Shown: positions 30,023-38,072 of the stretch, piece by piece
Layout of the letters: the number at the start of each line of letters is the position of its first letter
Numbering within the stretch: the first letter of the stretch is position 1
Position numbers and translations under genes: made by a program
Assembly: GCA_030849465.1 (NCBI GenBank)
Contig: JARVLF010000010.1
Location: 62,001 to 126,000 of the forward strand
Length of the DNA: 64,000 nucleotides
Reading direction: 5' to 3'
Source of the DNA: Moesziomyces globuligerus
Lineage: Eukaryota; Basidiomycota; Ustilaginomycetes; Ustilaginales; Ustilaginaceae
The notes under the pieces: generated by a model
The model's input: only the letters and a program-made list of their open reading frames with translations
Database searches by the model: none
What the model was told of the DNA's origin: nothing

Positions 30023-30892
30023 ATGCGTTGGACTAGCTCGATCGTTTCTGCCGTACTCGGAGCTGCGTGGCTCGCCTGTGGTGTGCTGGCTGCGCTGCCC
30101 GAGGTGCTGCCGCACGCCAACATGGTGCGTCTGCCAGAAGCTCAGGAGCTGTGGCTGCTCGTGACCAACCGCAAGATCCTTCCGAGCACTCTGCACTCCA
30201 TCAACCCCACGGTGGGTGTCACGGCCTCCTGGCACCACTTTCTCGAAAACAAAGCACCCAACATCCTGCCGGACATCCTCGCGTGAGTCTTTGCCATGCT
30301 CCGACGGGTCTGAGCCGACCAAGCTGACGTGTCTGTCTGTCCTGACTCCTACGCCCACAGCGACTTGAAGGAGGCAAGGTGAGTATGATTTCTCAGCATG
30401 ACGTTGGACGGCGCGCATTCTGACACGTCGCACACGACGGCAACCATCAGTGTCTTGTTCCACTCGAATGACTACCGTGCCGAGCCTAGGTGAGTAGCAA
30501 GAGGCTAGAGCAGGGTGGTGGAGGACCTGACTGACGTTGCTATCGATGCGAGGCGATGCAGGTTCAGGAAATTTCTAGGGCCGCAAAACACCGAGGCGGT
30601 GATGGCCGTGGCCGAGAGGGGCGAGCAGTATACGGCACGACGACTGGTGAATGCGTTTGTCGAGCAGCACTTTCCGCTGAACCGTGTGCAGAGGCGCGAG
30701 CAACGCCTGAGTCCGCTGCAGCGTTTGGCGAGGGCTGCAATAGAGGAGGAACGCGCTCGACTTCTCCGCTACCGTGCCGGACCTAGTCGAGCTCGAGCTC
30801 AGCCGGTGCTCAGCGACGACGATGCCAAGAGCAGCATCAGCGATGAAGCCACCAGCCAATTCCACGCCGTCGAAGACCGTGGCGAAAATTGA
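30023..30892 (+). CDS. Small secreted protein, effector candidate B (four exons)
   Basis: Exons 30023-30282, 30361-30378, 30451-30489 and 30562-30892 give 215 residues; introns are 78, 72 and 72 nt with GTGAGT-type donors and CAG acceptors, so the model is firm. A signal peptide covers the first ~23 residues (hydrophobic AVLGAAWLACGVLA). The mature protein has no recognised domain. It shares with candidate A the order LWxLV, WxxFL, LPD, an Arg-Phe created by AG|G splicing into exon 4, and an LVxxFxE helix. Its C-terminus (from about 150) is longer, Arg-rich and then acidic. A secreted effector function is inferred from these features and from the fungal group. Confidence 0.82.
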
Positions 30893-31152
30893 CCGCGCCA
30901 CGAGTACGTTGCATTCAGCGTCGATCGCAGTACACGCCGACGCTTCCTGAGAGGCCGGCCGACCTCCAAGACGCCGCGACGCTTTCAGTCGAGTGCGCCA
31001 CTTGCAACCTGACACAGCCCTGCTTTGTACTGCTAGTGCATCGAACTTCTGCACATGCCAACTATGTCACTTATGCGATGCGTTGGTGTGCGGATATAGG
31101 TACTCGAGAATGGGTGGCTTAAGATCACGGTGCTGGAGCGGGGGCGATCGGA

Positions 31153-31563
31153 TCACCAGTTGCGGGTGACGGTGAGGTCGACGAGGAGGTTGATGAGGAT
31201 GTAGATCATGATGGCGTGGAAGAGAGCGAGGCAGAAGCGTGGCCTGGCTCTTCGGCCGCGGGGAGCCTGCATGGATGCCGGGACGGGAAGAAGCGCGTCG
31301 GTCTGAGCGTGGAGGTGCGAGGCAGGGACGATGACGATGCGCGCCGTGCCGTGCGGCGTGTAAGGCGAGCAGCCGTAGGAAGGATGAATGGGCGCAGCAG
31401 GTGCGTGGGATGGACCAGCAGCGATGCCACCGCCGGCGCCTTGCTGGATGGCCGTCTCATAAGAGGGGACGGGCTCGTCGGGAAGCGGCAGCATCACCTC
31501 GTCGTTCACCGAAACCTGACCCGGCTTCGACTTGGAGGCTGGCGCACTCGGCTGAGGCGACAT
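31153..31563 (-). CDS. Small Pro/Ala-rich protein with a C-terminal membrane anchor
   Basis: 136 residues with no recognised family. The N-terminal ~100 residues are rich in Pro, Ala and Ser and contain PVPSYETA, similar to but not matching the PPxY motif read by Nedd4/Rsp5 ligases. A basic patch (RGRRARPR) precedes a single hydrophobic helix at about 112-132 (LFHAIMIYILINLLVDLTVT), close to the C-terminus, as in tail-anchored proteins. No signal peptide is present. It lies convergent to effector candidate B, 260 bp apart. The frame is well formed with an ATG and no internal problem, but no homolog is known to me. Confidence 0.6.
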   Translation of the reverse strand: MSPQPSAPASKSKPGQVSVNDEVMLPLPDEPVPSYETAIQQGAGGGIAAGPSHAPAAPIHPSYGCSPYTPHGTARIVIVPASHLHAQTDALLPVPASMQAPRGRRARPRFCLALFHAIMIYILINLLVDLTVTRNW

Positions 31564-32729
31564 TGTGAAGGAGTGTGGCGTTGCGCTGAAGAGAGCTCTC
31601 GAAAGCTGAGAGTATGTGACGATGCAAGAAGGTTGTGATGGTGGCGGGGGGTGACGGTGGAGAGAGCAGAGTCTTGGCTGCGGAGAGAGACGACCACCGC
31701 GGTGATGCAGGGTTCAGGCAGACGCATGCATCTTTTCTTGGACTGCGCAGCGAGCACAGCCATCATCGGCTCAGCCGCACAGCTCCACATCGCGCGCAAT
31801 CGCGGCCTAACAAATGACAACCTGAAAAACGCCGCGCTTCTTCGAAACTGCTGGCTGAGGAGACGCGGAAAGGGAACAAACAGCTCACTCCTTGTGCGTT
31901 CAAACTGGAAAGGCACGGGTCTGCTTCTGGCGCGACACTTCGATTGCAGCAACATGGTCATGCCTAGACGACCTAGACGGGAGCACCGAGCGCCGGGGAA
32001 TCTAAGGGTGAAAAGGAGGGATGAAGAAGGGGGAGAGAGGGGGGAATGTATGGGAAAAGCGAAGCTCGGATGGCCACGGAAGAAGGCCAGCGAGCATTAT
32101 AATCCCTTTGGATCGAGCCTTGATCGAGGCACCGCTTCATAGCAGCATGGCCGTTGCCCATCCGAGCACGCAAACGCCCGGATAGACTGGAGCCAAGGTT
32201 GCTTTGGTATAGCGGTGCCCAAGTTTCTTTTTTAGTAGGTTGAGGAGAAGAAGGAGGAAGTGGCAGCCTACTCCTCTCCCTTTGTTCATTTCGCTCCCTC
32301 GGCTTCGCCGAACTCCTTGGCTGCAAAATAAACGTGAGAAGCCTTGCCCGTTCACCGCACGTGACGCTACTTGACCTCCACCCAAAAAGTCACCCCTTCC
32401 TCAAATCACGCGGAGCACGCTCGAGCTTCCTTTGGCATGCGCCGCCAGCACTGCGCCTGAAAGGGCTCTTCATTGTTCGCGCGAGCACTTCATTTTAGCT
32501 TCTCAACAATCACTCGTCGGCACGTCTCCGTCGCTCGATCGATCGCTCGCTCGCTCGTCTGGCTGAGCCATCATGCCGCCTTCCAGAGGGCTGTCAGAAG
32601 TCTGATCATCGCGCGACGAAGCGTGCAAGTCTCTTCACTGCCCCCACCTGTCCACCTTCTTCTGCACCGCCAACGACTCCGTCACGGCTTCGGTCCCTTC
32701 CACTCGGATGCATCGCGCCGTGCTTCGCC
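31564..32729. other. Intergenic region upstream of the SWT1-like gene
   Basis: 1.17 kb between divergent genes with no supportable gene. It includes a short tcga/tcgc tetranucleotide tract at about 32533-32557 and purine-rich segments around 31980-32060. Confidence 0.55.
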
Positions 32730-34202
32730 ATGCCCACCTATGCCGATCTATGGAATGAGCGGCTTCGCGCGACCGGCCAGTCGGGCCCTTCCAACCCAGT
32801 CCGCCTCACCATCTCCAAGGGCGACTATGTCTGGGACCCGCACCAGTCCCGCTTTCGCTACGAGGAAAAGTGGGAAGAGGAGCACCTCATGGAGGCCGAG
32901 GAGATCGATGACCGTGATCACCTAGGCACGCCACGAACGCCTGGCACGCCGGACAGCCACAGCCGTGGCCCCTCCCCTGGTCCCATCGGAGCACTCCAGC
33001 CCCTCGCCCAGGGTGCTTCGTCCGCAGCCGGCTCGCATTCACCCTCCCTGTGGGTGCTCGATACCAACACGCTCATGTCATGCCTCCATCTGCTCAAGGC
33101 ACTCTTTGCTGCGCTGCTCACTCACAATGTTGCGTACGCAGCATCCGCAAGTCTTCAGGCCGACGACCACGTGGCACCGTCTCCGATCAGGCTGGTCATT
33201 CCGCACGTCGTTCTCTCCGAGCTGGATGGTCTGAAGCTGACTCGGCGTGCGGACGACTCGGGTCGTCCCGTAGCCTCGCAGGCGCGCGAGGCGAATCACT
33301 GGCTTCTGGCTGCGCTTCAAAAACAGAAGCGCGTCCCCATCGACGCCTCCGGCGCGCATCTCCCCGAACAGCTCTGGCCCCTCTTTCTCCAGCCCTCGTC
33401 GCACTACAACCGCTCGAAAGGCTCTCGTCCTCAGGGCTCGCGCTGGTCGTTTGAGGACGAGCTCTCGTGCGACGACCAGATCATCAAGTTCTGCGTCGAT
33501 CTCAAGCACCACTCGCACGCCAACGTGTGTTTCTGCTCCGATGACATCAACGCCCGCACCAAAGCCGAACGAGACGACATCGACTCGCTTGGCATGCGCG
33601 AGCTCGCCAACGCGGTCAAGATCCGCTTCGCCGACGTACAGAGTACCGAGCGCAAGTGGGAGCTCGTGGCCGAGGCGCTCATCGAACAGTGGCAGTATCA
33701 GATGAGCTCAGAGCCAACACCCATCCCACTTCAGTATGCTGAGCCTCCGATCGCACAAGAACTGCAGCTTGCTAGCCCGATACCGCCATCGAACCAGCAG
33801 AGCTTCGCTGCGCCTATCGCCAACATGGAAACGGTTGAGATCGACATGGATACCGAAGAGACTTTGCAGCCCCCTGCTAATCCCCAATTATACCCGCAAT
33901 GGACATCATCGCCCTCTCCGCCCTCCGCAGTCGCACCACCACGTCTCACAAACCTAAGGTCTTCTCCCGGTCGTGGCACCAGCGACAGCATCCACAGTCC
34001 GCAGAATCGCACTCGCGTCCAGAAGCCCACATCTAGCCATGCGCGACAGCAGCGCACAGCTTTGCAAGCCACCGTCGGTCAGGAGCCACTGTCAACCGGC
34101 AGTGCCGAAGCGCTCAACCCGCAAGTCGACTGGCAAGACCTCGTGCAGCAGCTCGGACCGGGCATGCGCCATGCTTCAAAACGTACCAAGACTAGATCCT
34201 AG
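32730..34202 (+). CDS. SWT1: PIN-domain endoribonuclease, SWT1 type
   Basis: Likely an RNA endonuclease of nuclear mRNA quality control; yeast Swt1 acts near nuclear pores. The 490-residue protein has a short conserved N-terminus (MPTYADLWNERLRATGQ), a Pro/Ser-rich linker, and a PIN domain at about 105-320. PIN acidic residues are visible in WVLDTNTLM (first Asp), LSELDGLK, CDDQIIKF and CFCSDDINARTKA, which together fit a Mg-binding active site. After the domain the sequence is Pro/Ser-rich and likely disordered. ATG 32730 follows CT-rich leader sequence; no intron is needed. It lies in tandem with ORC2 (469 bp between them). Confidence 0.85.
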   Translation: MPTYADLWNERLRATGQSGPSNPVRLTISKGDYVWDPHQSRFRYEEKWEEEHLMEAEEIDDRDHLGTPRTPGTPDSHSRGPSPGPIGALQPLAQGASSAAGSHSPSLWVLDTNTLMSCLHLLKALFAALLTHNVAYAASASLQADDHVAPSPIRLVIPHVVLSELDGLKLTRRADDSGRPVASQAREANHWLLAALQKQKRVPIDASGAHLPEQLWPLFLQPSSHYNRSKGSRPQGSRWSFEDELSCDDQIIKFCVDLKHHSHANVCFCSDDINARTKAERDDIDSLGMRELANAVKIRFADVQSTERKWELVAEALIEQWQYQMSSEPTPIPLQYAEPPIAQELQLASPIPPSNQQSFAAPIANMETVEIDMDTEETLQPPANPQLYPQWTSSPSPPSAVAPPRLTNLRSSPGRGTSDSIHSPQNRTRVQKPTSSHARQQRTALQATVGQEPLSTGSAEALNPQVDWQDLVQQLGPGMRHASKRTKTRS

Positions 34203-34671
34203 CATGTCCACACCGCACTATCCCAACCTAATAGACTCATCCCCGGCGAGATGTTCTGCCTCCTGATCGACTCGCTCGGTCGTGTGACATGGTGCTGTGT
34301 TGAGCTATTTCATGTGGGCAAGGAAGCAAGCAGGAAGCTTTGGGTGGGGTTGGAAATTTCGGGAGTCGGACACGGAGGTTGGCGGCGTCGCGAGCAGTTC
34401 GGACACGGACCCACGCTGCAGACCGCAGCCCACGTCCTCACAACTGGCTTCGCTGCATGCCGTACAGGGTCCCTTCCCATCGCCCATTCGACACAGCCGC
34501 TGACGCATACAACAGCTGTATTCGCGCTGATCACGCACTGGAGATCGCACAGGGAGTCACCGATTCTCCGTACATTGCTGGGCCTCGCACACGCTCTCTG
34601 CCCATCCGCCTCGTGCTTCGCCCGTGACTTCATTTGTCGAGCGAGATCAACGAGCCGACAGTGGGCGAGTC
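34203..34671. other. Intergenic region between SWT1 and ORC2
   Basis: 469 bp between two plus-strand genes. No feature beyond presumed 3' UTR and promoter was recognised. Confidence 0.5.
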
Positions 34672-37338
34672 ATGGCACGGCAACCAGCTAAGCGTCGCCG
34701 GGTCGCACCTGCGCAGGATCTCGATGTTGAGGGCGACGAGGACTGGCAGAGCGACGAGATCTCGTCGCTGCCCGCCACCGACGATGACGGCTCCTCTGGC
34801 TCCGGCTCTGGCTCGGACTCGGATTCGGGCTCCAACTCGGGGTCCGACGACGAGCAGAACGAAGATGACGACGACGAAGATGACGTGATCGACATGCTCA
34901 AAGACACGGAGCCGGCCAAACCAAAAGCCAAGGGCAAAGCCAAGGATAGCGCCACAGTCAAGCCCGAGGTGGAAGTGGTGATCCCCGTCGCCAACGGAGA
35001 CGGCGTAGCCGAACCGGTCAAGCGCAAACGCGGACGGCCACGCAAGGAACCCAAAGAGCCCGAGGTCAAGGTGCCCAAGAAGCGCGGGCGTCCGCGCAAG
35101 TACGCCGAGGGCGAGAAGCGTCCGCGCCGCTCGCGCCGCAAGCTCAATCCGGACGGCTCGTTCAAGAAGCGCGGCCGGCCCAAGAAGGTCGTCGACCCGG
35201 ACGCGGTCATGATGAAGGTGCCCAAGCGCCGCGGTCGGCCACCGAAGCAGGTCGAGGAGGGTCAGGAGGGCAGCAAGCCTCGCAAGCGCACCGCCGCCGA
35301 CGCCAAACGCAAACCCAAGCGCGAGTTCGACCTGCTCGCCGGTCTCGACCTCGATCTCGAGCTCGACGGACCCAGCGCAGGCATCATCCCCGGTGTGGGA
35401 CGCGACGACGATGACGACGAGTGGCTGGACGAAGCCGAGTCGCCGAGGAAGCAGGACGACATCCTGGCCAAGCTGCGCAGACGCATCATGTATCGCCAGC
35501 AGGATGCGGAGCTGCAGGACTTCATCGACAACCTCGGCCCAGATGGCGAGCCGATATCGTCTTCTCACACCCATGCCGGAACGACCGCAGCTGCCGAGGG
35601 GACCGAGGGACAGGAGGTGGAGCTGCTCAACGGAGGCGACAGGTCAGGGCTGCCTGTGCCCAAGTCGTTTCAGGGCGAGGGCGAGGCGAGCGCCGTTCCG
35701 TCGTCCGAGAAGCGCAAGGAGCGACAGCCGTTTGAACCGGCACTGCAGACGGATTCGCCGGCGAACGAGGCCATGTCAGCGTTGGCCGAGGCGGCAGCGA
35801 CGGCGGCTGCCGAGTCCGAGGAGCAGCAAGCGCGTCAGCCCAAGCCGAAAGGACGTCCGCCTGGGTCCAAGAACCGACGGCCGGACTACGAGAACCATCC
35901 GCTCTTCCTCGCGGCGCGTCCATCGACGCACGAGAACGGCACATCGCTCTCTTTGTATCCGACGGGCAGCGGTTCGGGCGGCGCAGGGGGCAGCACGTCG
36001 AACAGTCTGATCAAGCCGACGTCGTCGGATGCGTACTTTCTCTTCAACACGTCGAAGCGCGCGCGCGGCCTGGCGGGGATGGGCATCGGGACGTCGGCGT
36101 CGCTCATCTCGACCAAGCTGCGTGCGCTCGAGGCGCGTCGGCTGGCGCCGGTGGTCGAGGTGCAGACGCGCGAGGGGACCATGGCGGATGTGGCCTCGCG
36201 CATGTACCGGCGACTGCTGCCCGTGTACTTTGCGCAGCTGCTGGCGGGCTATGCGATCATCTTCCACGGCGTCGGCGCCAAGACGCCGCTGCTGACCGAG
36301 CTCGTCTCGCGACGGATCGAGGCGCACGGCGATGCGATCGGCGTCGTCGCCCAGGGCGCCATCAAGGGCTTCAAGGTCGAAGACCTGCTTGCCGAGATCG
36401 AATCGGCTCTCTCGCTGGGTCCGCTCAGCGGCGCCAGTCTGGCCGTGGACGCAGACCACGACGGCGGGGCGATGGTCGTCTCGACGCTGACGGCGGCCAG
36501 GGCGGAGAGGATCGTGCGTCGCTTCTCGGGCGCAGAGCGGGGGACGGGACCGAGCCGATTGTTCCTGATCCTCGAGACCTTCGATGCGCCAGGGATGCAG
36601 TCGCTGCGGTTCAAGAGCGTGCTCGAGATCCTGGCGCACTCGACGCACATCCACATCATGGCGACGACGGAGCACGTCAACTCGGGCTTCATCGCCTCGA
36701 GCGCGCAGCAGGCGGCGGCGTCCGAGGGCCGCGAGGAGCGCAAGAGCGGGAGGCTGTGTTGGATCTGGCAAAACATGTCGACGTTTGTGCCGAGTCTGGA
36801 CGAGATGCTGATGATGCGCTCCAACCCGGCGTTTGCCACGTGGATGCCGGTGCTACCTGCAGCGCTGGATCTGATCGGATCCTCGGCCTCGTATGCGGCG
36901 GCGGGCGGCAGCGCACCCGGCACGGGCGGTGCGCAGGAGGGTCAGGGAGCGGGCACAGCGTACTTCAACGGCCTCCAAGTCTCGGACGCCTTCCGCACCG
37001 TCTCGGAGGCGTCGGCGATCTCGATCCTCAAGTCGGTGACGACCAAAGCGCGCGCGCTCTTCAACCTGCTCGCCAAACAGACGCTCTCGAACCGCAGCGC
37101 CGAGGCCAACGGCGGCAGCGTCGGCAGCGTCGGCGGCGTGGGCGGCGTAGCGTACGCCGAGCTGCTCAACAGGGCCAAGCGCTCGTTCCTCGTCTCGAAC
37201 GAGGCCGACTTCAAGTCGCTGCTCATCGAGTTCAAAGACCACCACCTCTGCCACATCAGCAAGCAGGGCCTCATCTCGATCGGCCTCCCCGACGCCTCGG
37301 TGCTCGCCAACGTGCTCGACAAGCTCAAGTCGATCTAG
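34672..37338 (+). CDS. ORC2: Origin recognition complex subunit 2, with AT-hooks
   Basis: Subunit of the six-protein complex that marks replication origins. The 888-residue protein has an acidic/Ser-Asp N-terminus, then four AT-hook cores (GRP within basic context) at about residues 119, 138, 166 and 186, and a fifth (KGRPPGSKN) near 393. The ORC2 core starts at about 450: YFLFNTSKRARG, LAGYAIIFHGVGAKTPLL (P-loop-like), RLFLILETFDAPGMQSLRFK, HIHIMATTEHVNSGFI and RLCWIWQNMSTFVPSLDEM. The C-terminal winged helix ends with RSFLVSNEADFKSLLIEFKD and HHLCHISKQGLISIGLP, matching the human ORC2 tail in order. ATG 34672 is the first in frame. The AT-hook block is the unusual part. Confidence 0.9.
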   Translation: MARQPAKRRRVAPAQDLDVEGDEDWQSDEISSLPATDDDGSSGSGSGSDSDSGSNSGSDDEQNEDDDDEDDVIDMLKDTEPAKPKAKGKAKDSATVKPEVEVVIPVANGDGVAEPVKRKRGRPRKEPKEPEVKVPKKRGRPRKYAEGEKRPRRSRRKLNPDGSFKKRGRPKKVVDPDAVMMKVPKRRGRPPKQVEEGQEGSKPRKRTAADAKRKPKREFDLLAGLDLDLELDGPSAGIIPGVGRDDDDDEWLDEAESPRKQDDILAKLRRRIMYRQQDAELQDFIDNLGPDGEPISSSHTHAGTTAAAEGTEGQEVELLNGGDRSGLPVPKSFQGEGEASAVPSSEKRKERQPFEPALQTDSPANEAMSALAEAAATAAAESEEQQARQPKPKGRPPGSKNRRPDYENHPLFLAARPSTHENGTSLSLYPTGSGSGGAGGSTSNSLIKPTSSDAYFLFNTSKRARGLAGMGIGTSASLISTKLRALEARRLAPVVEVQTREGTMADVASRMYRRLLPVYFAQLLAGYAIIFHGVGAKTPLLTELVSRRIEAHGDAIGVVAQGAIKGFKVEDLLAEIESALSLGPLSGASLAVDADHDGGAMVVSTLTAARAERIVRRFSGAERGTGPSRLFLILETFDAPGMQSLRFKSVLEILAHSTHIHIMATTEHVNSGFIASSAQQAAASEGREERKSGRLCWIWQNMSTFVPSLDEMLMMRSNPAFATWMPVLPAALDLIGSSASYAAAGGSAPGTGGAQEGQGAGTAYFNGLQVSDAFRTVSEASAISILKSVTTKARALFNLLAKQTLSNRSAEANGGSVGSVGGVGGVAYAELLNRAKRSFLVSNEADFKSLLIEFKDHHLCHISKQGLISIGLPDASVLANVLDKLKSI

Positions 37339-37454
37339 CTGCGCGCGTCACCCGATACCCGAATCAGCACGCCAGATCCGCATCGCAGTCGTCGCATGCG
37401 CCGTGATGTGTGTGTGAGAGGGGGTATACAATTGAGTGAACGACGACGTTGCGG

Positions 37455-37819
37455 CTACTGGTCCTTTTTGGTGTCGGGTTTGGGCTGGGGTTTGGGCTCG
37501 GAATCGTCCTCGAGGAAGGCAGTGACGATGTACGCGGCGAGGACGAGGTTGACGACGACGGCAGCGAGGCCTCCCGCATACGTGGCGTTTCCTGCAAGTG
37601 AAGTCAGAAGAGCATCAGCATATGTGCGAAACGAAGACGACCGGGAAAGAGAGGGAGGGCGGGCGTACCGGCGAGGTAGCGATCCTTGGCAAAGTAGTAG
37701 GCCGAGATGGGTGCTGCGAAGAGCGCGACGGAGAAGAAGGCGAGCTTGTAGTAGACGCCGCGCGCCGGATCGGCTCCGCGCGGCGCCATGCGCGACGGCG
37801 TCGGATCCAGGCTCGACAT
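37455..37819 (-). CDS. VMA21: V-ATPase assembly factor Vma21 (one intron)
   Basis: ER-resident membrane chaperone for assembly of the V0 sector of the vacuolar ATPase. The 95-residue protein is coded by exon 1 (37819-37669) and exon 2 (37591-37455), with a 77-nt intron (donor GTACGC, acceptor GCAG) that joins DRYLAG to NATYAGG in frame. Two membrane segments are visible: KLAFFSVALFAAPISAYYFA and GGLAAVVVNLVLAAYIVTAF. The C-terminus KKDQ has lysines at -4 and -3, a dilysine ER-retrieval signal as in yeast Vma21. The protein was found by joining two frames. It shares a 253-bp upstream region with CWF19L1. Confidence 0.93.
37592..37668 (-). other. Intron of VMA21
   Basis: 77 nt with a GTACGC donor and GCAG acceptor on the minus strand; splicing unites the two membrane segments of Vma21. 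Confidence 0.9.
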
Positions 37820-38072
37820 GTCCACGCTTCGTAAGTGATGAGTGCGGTGCGGTTGGTGATGGTGGTGGTGGTGGTGGTGGTGGTCCAAGCTCGTGGTCAC
37901 GAAAGCCCACTTGGAATCGAGCCGAGCGGCTCGCCGGCTAAAGAGCAAATTTCGGAATTCGGTCCTTTCCTCGACGCCCGACATCCACTTTTTGACATCC
38001 CCCGTGGAGCTCGTTCTTCCTGTCCGATGGCCACCACCCATCCAGCCCTCAACCAAGGTCAGACGCGGAGCG
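37820..38072. promoter_or_regulatory. Shared upstream region of VMA21 (-) and CWF19L1 (+)
   Basis: 253 bp between divergent starts. It contains a GGT run (eight copies, 37861-37884) close to VMA21. Confidence 0.6.
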
